Positions 47,759 to 58,881 of a DNA stretch of 64,000 bases are shown here, piece by piece (within the stretch, counting starts at the first letter, position 1; the number at the start of each line of letters is the position of its first letter). Source of the stretch: Procambarus clarkii (taxonomy: Eukaryota; Arthropoda; Malacostraca; Decapoda; Cambaridae); NCBI RefSeq assembly GCF_040958095.1, contig NC_091208.1, positions 5,294,061 through 5,358,060 on the forward strand, in the 5' to 3' direction. The notes under the pieces were generated by a model. The model was given only the letters and a program-made list of their open reading frames with translations, did not search any database and was not told where the DNA came from. A program made the translations under genes and the position numbers.

Positions 47759-48857
47759 TTCCCACGCGGTGAACAAGAGGACCTCGCCAAGATATCTGCA
47801 TCATCGTTCTGCCGACTTCAGTCAAGACGTCTTAGATAGTGTTCAACGTTTCCAGTCTCGAATTACTGGCTTTGGTTGCACCATAGATGTTCTTCGGTTT
47901 GTTGTTCAATAGCGATGCCCAAGATATTTTAACCCCTGTTTTTTTTGTGCATATGTTTTATTCCACATCTCGTGCAATCCCCCAAGATTCTCCATAAGTT
48001 CCAGTTATCAGTGTTTTATACGGATTATTTCTCCGGATTTGTTGCATTTTATTGTCTTGTCCCCCAAGCACCGATTCCCGCGGTCCCCAAGTTCTTTGAA
48101 GAAGGGGAGACGAGTACCACCATTCACACGGAATACGGGCCACCGTTCATGAGCATACCCGACCTGTACTGTTTACGAATCCGCTCGCGGAGGATTTCAG
48201 GCTGTCGTTCCCGAGCGCATCCGTCTCCAGTGTGTTTACTACAGCGACGCTGGTCCCAGCTCTGCAGGGTGCTTGCTACAGGTCTGTTACTTTCTCATTT
48301 CTACTGTTAGCTAGACGTAACCTGTTCTAGGCTTTCTACAGAAGTAACGGCTCAAGGGGAAGAGATACATTAAGTGAGCCAGTGAGTTTGTGTTCATACC
48401 AGATTTAAGGTGGATGGTGATCCGCCCTGCACACAGTTCCACACGTTCACTTGAAAAAAGTGTTTTTGGGAACCCTCAGCCCAGTGCTTATGAAAATCAG
48501 GCACATTGCTTGTTAAAGTTCCTCAACGTGCCTGCCATATCAGATTTTCCAGTTTTGCAAGTGCAGTAAGTGCCCAGTTTTTGTCTAAGCCTCAAGTGAT
48601 TTAGGTACCAATTAAGTGTGCAGTGTTTTATGTTGCTTGAAACCCACCTGGCCCCATCATTTACATTATTGACTGTGCAGTGCTTATTTTTCCTGATGGA
48701 ACATTTATCCCTATCTCTGAACATTGGAACCTTAAGTGTGGCCATTGGTGTCTGTGTTTTTTTTGTTGTATACATGTGAGGTGCCTGGCCCCAGATCTAA
48801 GGCTTATTACCAGGTGTGGCACGATATATCGGAGCTTTAACTTTCGACACCAGCACA
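47759..48857 (+). other. Leader of the gypsy-PHD element
   Basis: 1.1 kb between PBS and gag. Short ORFs (e.g. 47945-48310) show no domain. Nothing else seen. Confidence 0.6.
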
Positions 48858-50414
48858 ATGGCCCTAATCAAGATAAACTCTGCTTCGGCTGCTGAGCTGC
48901 AGCTGCTACCGGGTGTAGGAGATAAATTGGCCGCTCGCATTATCAAGTTTCGGCATCGCCACGTGATCACGGAGGACAACATTTATGATATCAACCGCCT
49001 TCGGGCCAAACCCGAGTTGTTGGCTGCTATATCGTTTGAGGTGGACCCGTCCCAACAGGGCCCCGGGCCCTCAGGTCAGGGGGCAGGAAGTCGTTCATCG
49101 TCCTCGTCCAGCGAAACGGGTACCCGCCATCCCTCTAGGGGTGCCGCCAGCAGCAGACAACGTGGACGCCGACCTCAGTCACCAGCTTACTCCAGGGCTA
49201 GTGGCCAGCAAGGTACTCGGCAGGGGAGCCCCTCCCACCATCGATCGGCTCGATCAAGGAGACGGACAGCTCGACACTCGTCACACAGCTCTCGGACTTC
49301 CGATTCGGATGCCTCTCTATCCCGCAGCAGGCGGACAGGTTATCGCCAACAGAAAGAGACCTTCCGCACACCACCTCGGGCGTTGGACTATGACGGGAAG
49401 TCAGATTGGGCCACCTTCTACCGCCGCTTCACGTCTTATGCCTCGGAAAAGGACTGGAGCGGGCCTACGTTATTGACACAGTTAGGATGGTGCCTCAAGG
49501 GTAAGGCAAGTGATTTTTACAATCACTTACTGGACAGAGAACCGTCGATCGATTATAATCGTATGATGCATAAGATGATCAAGCGATTTGGCGATAGGGA
49601 AGTTCTGGATGTAGCCATGATGAAGTTTAACCAGGCCCAGCAGGAACCAGAAGAAGATATTGCTGATTGGGCAGATAGGGCCCACCATTTGGCTCATCGT
49701 TCCTACAAACATGTGCCACGATGGGAAGTGGAACAAATCGCAGTAATGAGATTCGGCCAGGGATTACAGGACAAGACTCTGGCGGAATACATTGCCAATG
49801 CAAGGAATTCGTCAATGGAGGAGGCCATCGACCGGGCCCAAACCTTCCAGCACAATGCCGTAGCAATCCACGGCTCCGCAGGTTCAAGCAGGCACGACTC
49901 CCATCGCCGCGGGTCCCAGGGGCCAGCAGTAAGAGTGAATGCAGTGGGCAGGTACTCCCGGTATGAGCAACCACCCAGGAGTAAGGACGCTTCTCGGCGC
50001 TCGACACCGGGTGCCTCGCCGGCTACCAGTCCCGCAGGCCGTGGAACCGGTACTCACCACCCGTCGAGTGCAGGCTCGGGTCCTTCATCTTCCATGGACA
50101 CGGAGGCGAAACTGGACGTCTTGGTAGCAGGTGTCTCAGAACTCAGCGGGAAATTGGATCAGGTGTGTGAGAGTTTGAGGCGTCTCACGATGGCCATCAT
50201 ATCGCCGCATATTCGTCGTTCCCCATCTCCCAGGCGACCGCTGCAGTGTTTCAGATGTAGGAAAGAGGGTCACGTGGCTCGGGACTGTCTGGAACCGGGA
50301 AGTGATGGGGAGGGAAGCCGCCGGCTCAGAGACCCCCTGGGCAACAAGCTGCGCGTTTCATTTGAGGACGAGAAAGAGTCTTTAAACGCGGATGGGTCGG
50401 TCCAGTCGGCCTAA
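48858..50414 (+). CDS. gag: Gag with N-terminal ComEA-type helix-hairpin-helix and CCHC knuckle
   Basis: The frame is open from a Met at 48816, but the Met at 48858 has a better context (CACAATGG) and starts the domain: MALIKINSASAAELQLLPGV. Residues 1-50 match the double helix-hairpin-helix of ComEA-like DNA-binding proteins (INSASAAEL, LPGVGDKLAARII). An Arg/Ser-rich linker follows to about residue 170. The capsid then resembles gypsy Gag (LDYDGKSDWATFYRRF, LTQLGWCLKGKASDFY). The zinc knuckle CFRCRKEGHVARDC is near 50246-50288. Gag forms the particle and binds RNA. An HhH at its start is unusual and may bind nucleic acid. The gag stop at 50412-50414 lies in the loop of the frameshift signal. 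Confidence 0.9.
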   Translation: MALIKINSASAAELQLLPGVGDKLAARIIKFRHRHVITEDNIYDINRLRAKPELLAAISFEVDPSQQGPGPSGQGAGSRSSSSSSETGTRHPSRGAASSRQRGRRPQSPAYSRASGQQGTRQGSPSHHRSARSRRRTARHSSHSSRTSDSDASLSRSRRTGYRQQKETFRTPPRALDYDGKSDWATFYRRFTSYASEKDWSGPTLLTQLGWCLKGKASDFYNHLLDREPSIDYNRMMHKMIKRFGDREVLDVAMMKFNQAQQEPEEDIADWADRAHHLAHRSYKHVPRWEVEQIAVMRFGQGLQDKTLAEYIANARNSSMEEAIDRAQTFQHNAVAIHGSAGSSRHDSHRRGSQGPAVRVNAVGRYSRYEQPPRSKDASRRSTPGASPATSPAGRGTGTHHPSSAGSGPSSSMDTEAKLDVLVAGVSELSGKLDQVCESLRRLTMAIISPHIRRSPSPRRPLQCFRCRKEGHVARDCLEPGSDGEGSRRLRDPLGNKLRVSFEDEKESLNADGSVQSA

Positions 50415-50438
50415 CTCCGACCCAATGTACAACAGGCC
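50381..50438 (+). promoter_or_regulatory. Programmed -1 ribosomal frameshift signal (gag-pro)
   Basis: Slippery heptamer TTTAAAC at 50381-50387 in the correct phase (T TTA AAC in the gag frame). Spacer of 6 nt. Stem GGGTCGG (50394-50400) pairs with CCGACCC (50417-50423). Loop bases GGCCT (50408-50412) can pair with AGGCC (50434-50438), giving an H-type pseudoknot. The -1 frame is open from here into the protease. Confidence 0.85.
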
Positions 50439-50839
50439 TAGAAAGGGAGAACACGATAGGGGCGGGCCAAGGGACGTCGGGCACGGAAGAGCAGGACGGG
50501 GGAAGAGATCACATAACCATCAGACAGCTCAGATCAGGCTCTATGTTTTGGATTAGAGTCCAGATCGGGGACGTGGAGGTCAAGGCGATTGTGGATACAG
50601 CGGCCGAGGTCACCATTATCTCCCAGGAGATCCATCAACGGTTGAACCCACCACCCCAGGTGATACAACACATAACCTTAAGCAAGGCGGGGAAACAAAT
50701 GCACCTTACGGGAACACTGGTGGGCCCCATCTCCTTGCTGGTTGCGGGACGGGAATACACTGTGGGAGTGTATGTGGCGCCTATTGCAGACGACATGTTG
50801 CTAGGGCTCGATTTCATGAAAAATACGGTGTTAGTATAG
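50388..50839 (+). CDS. pol: Aspartic protease of the gypsy-PHD element (gag-pro, -1 frame)
   Basis: Reached by -1 frameshifting from gag. The region after the Met at 50543 carries VQIGDVEVKAIVDTAAEVTI, with the DTA active-site triad, and MLLGLDFM, the usual protease C-terminal motif. It cleaves the polyprotein in the particle. The frame ends at a TAG at 50837-50839, but the continuation of the protease is in the next frame. One base missing in the A5 run at about 50820-50824 would explain this. A second programmed -1 shift is a less likely alternative because no good slippery heptamer is seen. Confidence 0.8.
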
Positions 50840-50856
50840 CCCTAGACAAGTCTCAA

Positions 50857-51523
50857 ATGATATTACAGGGACAGGTGATTCCTATGAAGCTAGAGACGAA
50901 AGAGGAGCCTGACCCTAACCTAGCTCCGTGCATCGCTAAGGTAGCAGTGTTCCAATACACTGTTATCCCACCACATTCAGTGGCCAGGGTCAAATGTGAA
51001 ATGGACAAAAGTATGCCCCAGTGTATAGTGGAGCCCCTGGAGGATGGGCAGGTGCCAGTGGTTCGCACACTCCATCAGGAGGGAGAATTCCTGAAGGTAT
51101 GTGTACTCAACGTAACAGGGCAGAATATTACATTAAAGAGGCGGATGCATGTGGCCAATGCAGAGGCAGTATGGGAAATTCGACCGGGGCCGGGCCAAGC
51201 GGTAGCAGCAAGGGCAGTGGGGAGGGTACCAAGTGAAACTCAAGTCAAATTACCTCCCCATATGATGACCATGGTACAGGACGTCGAGGAAACGCTGTCA
51301 GCAGAGCAGGCAAGCCAACTGACCCACCTGTTATGGAACTTCCAGGACATCTTTGCCGCAAGTGAATTTGACCTGGGATCATTCAAGGAGGTATCTCACC
51401 GCATCGACACGGGTAATGCAAGACCTGTGAAGCAAAAAATACGACGAACACCCGCATGCTTCGCACAGGAGGAGAAAGGACACCTTCAGCGCATGCTCGA
51501 TGCGGGCATCATCCAACCGTGAG
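50857..51523 (+). CDS. pol: Pol segment between protease and RT palm, ending at an in-frame TGA
   Basis: 221 codons in the same frame as the downstream pol ORF. The linker ends in the conserved RT entry (FKEVSHRIDTGNARPVKQK, RRTPACFAQEEK…LDAGIIQP). It stops at TGA 51521-51523, and the very next codons read SEWASAPVLV, the expected continuation. So this is a single nonsense codon in an otherwise intact Pol, either a mutation, a sequence error, or a readthrough site. The LTRs are nearly identical, so a recent single change is plausible. Confidence 0.75.
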
Positions 51524-54500
51524 TATCTGAGTGGGCATCGGCACCAGTTCTGGTAAGGAAAAGGGATGCGTCAGTTCGGTGGTGTGTACACTATCGAGGG
51601 TTGAACTCTCGCACCATAAAAGACGTGTACCCACTCCCTCTAGTCGATGAGTGCCTGGACACCTTGGCGGGAAACGAATGGTTTAGCAAGCTAGATGCCA
51701 ACTCGGCATATTATCAGATCAACATAGCAGAAGAAGATCGGAAGAAGACGGCATTCATAACAAAATACGGACTGTTTGAATTTAAGAAAATGGCCTTTGG
51801 TCTTTGTAACGCTCCGGCTACCTACGCCAGGGTTATGAACTTGGTGTTGCGGGAGCTAAATTGGGAAACTGTGCTAGCATTCTTGGATGACATCCTGGTG
51901 CTGGGCGATTCATTCCAAAGCCACCTCTCCAACCTAGCACAAGTATTTGAGAGATTCAGAACCTATGGTTTACGCCTGAAACCACAAAAATGCGCCCTCT
52001 TTAAGAAACGGGTTGAGTTCTTAGGCAGGATGGTCAGCAGGGCAGGACTAGAACTGGGAAAAGAGGCGATAGACACAGTGGTGAAATGGCAGAAGCCTGG
52101 ATCATCCAAAGACGTGGAAAGATTTCTGGGGCTGGCCAACTACCATCGGACATTCATAAAGGGATTTGCAGAGTTAGCCGCACCCCTATACTCACTGACC
52201 GGCGGAAACAGATTCGAATGGGGAGACAAGCATCAGGAGGCTTTTGCAGCTATCAAAATGGCCTTAACTACAGCTCCGGTGCTGGGATTACCTAATGGAC
52301 ATGACCCCTTCATCCTGGACACCGATGCCTCCGACTGGGCGATAGGAGCGGAGCTGCTACAGGTTCAAGAGAAGAAAGAAAAGGTAATTGCCTATGCCAG
52401 CTTCGCATTGACCCCAGAACAGAGAAGGTATTGCACCACGAGGAAAGAGCTATTGGCAGTAGTCAGGTTTACTAGGCTGTTCCGGCACTATCTCTTGGGG
52501 CGGCCTTTTACCATACGCACGGACCACGGCAGCCTGGTCTGGCTAGTTAGGTTTAAGAACCCCCAGGGCCAACTAGCACGTTGGCTGGAGGAGCTGAGCC
52601 AATTTGATCTAAAAATCCAGCATAGAGCAGGTAAAAAACACAACAATGCAGACTCTTTATCCAGGGAGGGAGGCACTCAACAGGCATGTACCCACTTTCG
52701 CCAGGACGTGCCAGTGCAGGACCTGCCGTGTGGAGGATGCCCATACTGTCGCAGGGCACATCAGAACAGGGCGACCTTCCAGGAGACGGTAGATGACGTC
52801 GTCCCACTGGCTACGGGGTCGTTCAGATGTGCATGTAACGTTCAGATCCGGGGGACGATTAGACACGTGAGCACTATAGCCCCTATTCAAGACTGGTGGT
52901 CGGAAGATTCCAACTTGGCTGTCTTCCCATGGGACCCTGGTGAAGATGGCCGAAGAAAGCCTGCCGAGACGCTGGATAAGGAAGAAGACGCAGTGGCCCC
53001 AGAAGTAGTAGACATTAGGATCATCACCAGAACAACGGCGGACAGGCTAGGGTTGCATTTACTCGAGTTACAGGAGCGGACGGAGAGAGACCCGGACATG
53101 AGAATGGTAAGAGAATGGGTGGGAGGCCGTCAGCCAACAGAAGGGGACCTGTTCGGGGCCAGCCCTGCAACAAAATACTACTGGTTAAACAAAGAGGCAC
53201 TTCTCATGGAAAATGGGCTTTGGTGGTGGCACAAAGTAGATCAGGGGGGAGCCGCCCAGAAGCTTTTGTATGTACCCAGCAGCCTGAGGCAGGAGGTACT
53301 TAATCTGTGCCATGATATACCTGATATGGGCCACCAGGGCCGGAATCGCACAATGGAGCGGGTCAAAGCAAGGTACTTCTGGTACGGGCTATCAACGGAT
53401 GTCGCAAATTACGTGGCATCATGCAACCACTGTAGTATGAACAAAAAAGCATCCAAGACCAGCAGGCACGAGCTGCTTAAGTACCAGGCGGGTGCACCAA
53501 TGGAAAGGGTACACTTGGACATTCTGGGACCATTGCCTAAGACTCCGAAAGGCAACGAATATCTCCTGGTAATGGTAGATCAGTTCACTAAATGGATTGA
53601 GTGTGTGCCACTACCGTCCCAGACGGCAGAGAACACCGCCCGAGCAGCACTCGATGGGTTCTTCACCAGGTTCGGGTATCCGTTTGAAATCTTCACCGAT
53701 CAGGGCAGGAATTTTGAAAGTGACTTGTTTACGAAGCTCTGCGAATTGATTCACATCCACAAGGCCCGTACTACCGCCTACAGGCCGTCGGCGAATGGGC
53801 AGGTGGAAAGGTATAACAGAACCATCATGGATGCATTGCGGTGTTATGCCAGTTCCCAACATGACAGCTGGGACACCTATATTCAACACATAGCAGGGGC
53901 CATCAGGTCTAGTGTGAACCGACAGACGGGGTTCACGCCCAACAAGTTAATGCTCGGTTGGGAAACCAACCAGCCAATAGATTTAATGAACCCCCGGGAG
54001 GTGCAACTTCAATCAGATGCAGTACCTTACCTAGCAAATTTGCAGAAGGAAATTGAAAAGGCGCATGGACTGGCACGGAAGTCTCTATCCACAAACCAGG
54101 AACGAATGAAGAGAGATTATGACCTACGGGCACGGCTACAGGTCTATGAGAAAGGGGACCTGGTTTACCTGCTAGACACGGCACAGGTGAAGGGGCAGTG
54201 CCGGAAGCTATCACCGCAGTGGAAGGGCCCAGGCGTCATCATCCACAAGTTCTCATGTTGCTTATTTAGGGTCAAGCTCCAGAATGACAACATCACAGCA
54301 AATCATGATAAACTAAAGAAGTGCAAGGACCGTACATGCCCGGGCTGGATTGAGAACTTTAAACATCATATGTCACAGGTTCAGGACCCAGTGGGAGGGC
54401 CATATAAGGACCTTTACTGTGTGTGTCGGCAACCATACGATGGAAAGTTTATGGTGCAATGCGATATGTGCGTGGAGTGGTTCCATGGGGTCTGCGTGGG

Positions 54501-54561
54501 AGTGACTCTGGCGAGTGTACGGTCAAAACCAGAGTATGCATGTCCTCGGTGTGAGCCATAA
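51524..54561 (+). CDS. pol: Pol: RT, RNase H, integrase and C-terminal PHD finger
   Basis: Open from 51524; first Met at 51601 (986 codons from there). RT: RWCVHYRGLN (before the Met), FGLCNAPATYARVM, AFLDDILVL (catalytic FLDD). RNase H: FILDTDASDWAIG, TTRKELLAVV, IRTDHGSL. A Cys-rich spacer follows (CGGCPYCRRA). Integrase: H-H-C-C domain (GHQGRNRTM…CNHCSMNK), VHLDILGPLP, IFTDQGRNFES, ANGQVERYNRT giving D, D and E. GPY/F-like region: LSPQWKGPGVII. The C-terminus (residues 939-986) is a PHD finger, C4HC3: YCVCRQPYDGKFM, QCDMCVEWFHGVC, ACPRC. It resembles H3K4me3-reading PHDs (KDM7/BPTF type) with aromatic residues at cage positions. It takes the place of the chromodomain of chromoviruses, which suggests chromatin-guided integration. 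Confidence 0.92.
54412..54552 (+). other. PHD finger coding segment
   Basis: Zinc ligands: C940 and C942 (CVC), then the CDMC pair, the His of WFH, the Cys of GVC, and the ACPRC pair with C984. The ligand order and the WFHGVCVG core leave little doubt about the fold. In characterised H3K4me3 readers the Trp before FH and an aromatic near the first Cys form the methyl-lysine cage. Confidence 0.9.
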
Positions 54562-54562
54562 G

Positions 54563-54566
<4 letters not shown>

Positions 54567-54596
<30 letters not shown>

Positions 54597-54818
54597 AAAG
54601 GGAATAGTGTAGTGTATGCAATGTTGAAACAGTTCATGTATAGTGCAAAGATAATACGGGTAATAATTGTAATGTTCGTGTACAGTGCAAAGATAATACG
54701 GGTAATAATTGTAATAGGACCCATTCATGAAACCAGACTTTTGTACAAAAAAGACATGTTGTATATAGTGAAACGTTTTCCCTCCAACATACCCATTGTT
54801 CTATAGGGACGGGAGGAG
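54567..54818 (+). other. 3' UTR of the gypsy-PHD element with A28 and a 42-bp duplication
   Basis: A28 run at about 54567-54594 just after the stop. AGTGCAAAGATAATACGGGT is repeated at about 54640 and 54682. The purine run GGGACGGGAGGAG (54806-54818) directly before the LTR is the polypurine tract. Confidence 0.8.
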
Positions 54819-55177
54819 TGTAGAGGGAACCACATTCAAAGTGCCCGCCAAGGAGACATTTTACAGTATAGGCAGGGCTGTGCCCTGATTGGTGGACGGC
54901 GACGGCGCACAGCCTACCCGCGCGGCAGCCCGCGCAGGCCGAGTGGGGCAGATTTGAACTGCATGTGACCCAGCGCGGACGACGCCTACCCGGCACCACT
55001 GGCACTTAGGATATGTGCCCATAGGACCCCTAAAGAGGCATTGACTCCCTCTGTCCTACCCTTCCTGAGGAGCCTAGACTTGCTCCACCTGCCCTACCAG
55101 CCCTACCTCTCCCTACGACGACAGTGCAAGGTGAAATATTACTGTACTATTGTTGTAACACGTGGGTCACCTCTACA
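54819..55177 (+). repeat. 3' LTR of the gypsy-PHD element
   Basis: 359-bp direct repeat of 47381-47739. Confidence 0.95.
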
Positions 55178-56041
55178 GTATTTACCACAAAAACAGAAGA
55201 TAACATAAATAGCACACAATATAAAGAACATAAAACATCGACACATCCACAAAACCGTAAGTACAGAAATACAAAAGGAGAACGCACATACAAGCCCAGC
55301 CCAACAACCCAAACACAGGTGCATAAGAGTACAGAACCACAGGCCTCCGAAACCCCTAACAAAGAGGCAAAATTACAACACTACATTAAACAAAAAAACT
55401 GGGAAATACAGAACATTGAAAGTCAAGCAGAAATAACTGAGTACATATTTTTTTTTTTACTTTGTCTCCTTATGCATAATAAAAAGTCATAATACAAAGG
55501 CAGAACACAAAACACAAATCAAAGAAAGAACAGATAAATAAGACATAAATAGCACAAGGCAAAGTACATGGCACATAAAAAGAGACAAATGACAATCAGT
55601 AATGGCAAAAAGAACACCCATAACACAGGAACAGTAGTACATGAAAGGGGGGGGGGGCAAAACATAAACCCGGGCACCCCAACCCCCACACAGAAAATCA
55701 CAAAATACAGAAGAGGCACGCTCCAAAGACATAGGAGCAAACAAGCACACATTCCATAAAGAACAAAAATGCACAAAACATACAACCTATACAAGGCAAA
55801 CAAAAAGGCCCACGCAGGAGCCAGGGAAAATATAAAAAACACACCCACACACAAGCACACCCAAACGAACACACACCCACAGGAGCAACCACAACAGAAA
55901 CAAAACAACCACCCACACACACACACCCCGCTCAACCCCCGCCGAGGAGGCCCACCGGAGGACCGGGGACCTAAGACAAACCGGAACAAGACCCACCCAA
56001 CCAACCCACAGCCAACATCCACGAGCCCAACCCATGACCAA
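55178..56041 (-). other. 3' UTR of L1-Tx1 copy 2
   Basis: A/C-rich on the plus strand. No gene; ORFs are by-products. The part 55904-55990 matches the 3' UTR of copy 1 at 41512-41580 (ACAACCAC…CCCACCGGAGGA-like), confirming identity. Confidence 0.6.
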
Positions 56042-58881
56042 TCACTCAAAAGCAGCCCCACGAACATACACACCAGTAAACCAACCGCAAAAATCATCCA
56101 GAAAAGCACGCTGCAGCCACCACCAGGTGTACCGCAAGCAGCCTCTCAAAAACCCCAAAACCCTATCAACCCCATAACCCTTCCTCTGGCCAACCCATAC
56201 ACAATACACATAGTCAGCGACAAGAAGACATAGCGTATTACACACCCGTCGAGAGCCCCGCGGAAAAGACAAACAAAAACGGCAAAAAACCACCCCGACA
56301 TCCCGGCCCACAAACCACGGCCAACACAGCACGAAACCAATTAAGCAAACCACTCAACCTCTCACAAAAATAGAAAACATGTAACTGAGTCTCAGGCAAA
56401 CCACAGTGGACACACGCGTCAGAGGCACGCAAACCCAGCATGCACAACCGGTCATTTGTCGCCAACGACAAATGCAACATGTGAAACAACAACTCCCGCT
56501 GCTTCGGTGGTACCACTAACGCCGCCCACACCTCCCCCAAATCCCAACATGGGAATAAAGTCTCCACCCGCGGCCGAACACGACAAAATAGAACCCCATA
56601 AATTGCCTTCACCGAAAGAGACATATAACTCGGACAACGACAGACAGCCCGAAGAATGTCCACCGCCCAGGAGTAAACAGGAGGGGTACAAAAGGCCACC
56701 TCCCGACAAACACCGCAATCCACCAAAAAACTGAACCGGACCGAACAATAAAAAATACACAAAGCATTGAGCGCCCCACCCAACGCTAAACCCTGACGCA
56801 ACGAGACCCAGAACAACGCCCGAGCCCTGGTAAACACATCAGGAATTCCAACCCCACCTTCCCGCACAGCTAACACCAACGTCGAGCGACGAACCGGGTG
56901 GTAACGACCACACCACACGTATCTATAAACCTGACGTTCCAACCCCAGAGCCAGCCGGCGATCTAGGGGGAAACACCAAGCCACGAACCAGACACGTGAC
57001 AGAATTTTACAAGTAACAAGCAACGCCCGCTGATAAATTGTTAACGGGCACGCAGCCAACAACCCAACCGCAACACCAACACTACGAGAAACCGCACCCC
57101 AATTAAATTTCAAAGATCTCTCGTAAGAAGCGAACCAGGTGATCCCCAGAACATGCAGAGAGGAGACCACCGGAAACCAAGACCCCTCCCACACAAGGCG
57201 AGAGGACCACCCACCGATACCCATAACACCAGATTTGGCACGATTGACCCTACCCCAGTGGCTAACTCAAACCTCTCAACCACGACCTGGACAGCCGTAA
57301 CAGAACCAGCAGAGGCCACAAACAGGATGGTATCATCCGCATAACCGCAGATGGGTAACCGAAGATCAGAAGGCAACCGGGGGGGATGGATCAACGCACA
57401 AGCCTCGACCGCCCGAAAAAAAAGGCTCCTGAAAGAGCAAATAAAGGAGCATGGAAAGTGGACAACCCTGCCTCACCGAACGGCGTACAGGGAAAGGAGC
57501 ACTCAACAACCCATTGATGCAAATCCGACTGCAACATTGAGCATACAACAAACGCATCCAACGAACAAACAAAGGCGGAAAACCAAGCCGCTCTAACACA
57601 CGAAAAACAAAAGCTAACGACACACGATCGAAAGCCTTAGACCAATCCAGGCAAAGCATCGCTGCCGACAAGCGAGAGCCCGACACGTACAAAAGCACAT
57701 CCCGAAATAACGCATTGCACTGCAGCAACGAGCGACCAGGAACACCACAAAACTGTTCCACAGAAACAACAGAAGCAACAACATGGCGACACCGACCAGC
57801 TAAAATCTTGGACAGGATCTTATAGTCCACATTCAACAAAGTAATGGGCCTCCAGTTCGAGAAGAACCGCAAATCGCCCGGCTTCGGGAGCAGCCGCACA
57901 ATCCCAATGCACTGAGACATAGGCAGAACGCACCCCCGAAGGCAAGTCCGGACCACCTCCAAAAGAACATCACCCAACACATCCCAAAAGGCAACATAAA
58001 ACTCGACAGGAAGACCATCTGAGCCCGGCACCTTCCCGGAACGAAACGACCTCACCACATCGAAAAGCTCCCCCAACGAAACATCTTCCTCCAAACCAAC
58101 ACAATCAGCAGCAGACAACCCCAGAGCACAACCACCCAAGAAACCTTCCGCAATCTCGTGGTACTCTACCACCTCCCCATAGAGCGCAACCAACTCCTGC
58201 CGCACATAATGCAACACACCACCGGTGTCCGAAACAATGGACCCATCTGGCCGTTGCAGAGCCGTAAAAAGAACACCGTCCCGCGCAGCCTTCACCTTCC
58301 CTGAAAGAAAAGGAGAGAGCCATTCCCCGTCAACACGTTCACTCACCCGAGCACGCACACAAACACCCTCGGCCCACTCATTCCGCAAACCACAAATACG
58401 CTCCTTACACTCCGCAATCTCCCCAAAACAGTCAATCCCAGCATTGTACCGCACATACAACCGCGAATGCCTTATGACGCAGGAAAGGGATAAGCCCCAC
58501 CCGAAAAAAATCCTCTCGTTCCTTATGGCGCGCCACCCCCGAGGGGGCGTACACCGTCAGGAACGGAAGAACGACACCCAAAAACTCAACCCTCACAAAC
58601 AAAACCCGCCCATCCTCATCCATCTCCGTATGAAGCAAGGAGAAGGAAGCCCTCCTAGAAAACAACATAAGCGTCCCCCCGAAGGACGTCCTCGGTGGGT
58701 TGAGCACAACATGAAAATGCGAACACAAACACTGCAGCACAGACACCTCACAAACATTATGCTCCTGGATTAGAGCCACATCCACACGCTGCTCCTGCAG
58801 AACATCCAACAGGCCCAACTGGACCCCAAGATCATTTAAACCTCGAACATTCAAAGACGCACATACAACAGAGGGCGCCAT
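56042..58881 (-). pseudogene. ORF2 of L1-Tx1-type LINE, copy 2
   Basis: Starts at Met 58881 (MAPSVVCASLNVRGLND). The endonuclease is cut short. After GVARHKEREDFFRVGLIPFL the sequence jumps to LYVRYNAGIDCFGEI. Compared with copy 1, about 150 codons including GGDFNCV are missing, an internal deletion near 58460-58470. RT follows in 57366-58460 (KVPGSDGLPVEFYVAFW, LLNVDYKILSKILA, CLDWSKAFDRVSL, RQGCPLSMLLYLLF). GYADDTILF lies in a different frame (about 57310-57340). 56238-57224 continues to CVHCGLPETQLHVFYFC. Non-functional. Confidence 0.75.

Larger units (their letters stand above)
47381..55177 (+). mobile_element. Young Ty3/gypsy LTR element with HhH-Gag and PHD-tailed integrase
   Basis: 7797 bp, plus strand. 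LTRs 47381-47739 and 54819-55177; GTAT target duplication (47377-47380 and 55178-55181). PBS, gag, -1 frameshift signal, protease, RT, RNase H, integrase, PHD finger and polypurine tract all present in order. LTRs seem to differ at only one position, so the insertion is recent. It lies in the 3' UTR of L1-Tx1 copy 2. Confidence 0.95.

Noticed and set aside
50815..50845. Second programmed frameshift (pro-pol)
   Set aside because: The needed shift is -1, but the local sequence is not a standard slippery heptamer; a one-base loss in an A run is simpler.
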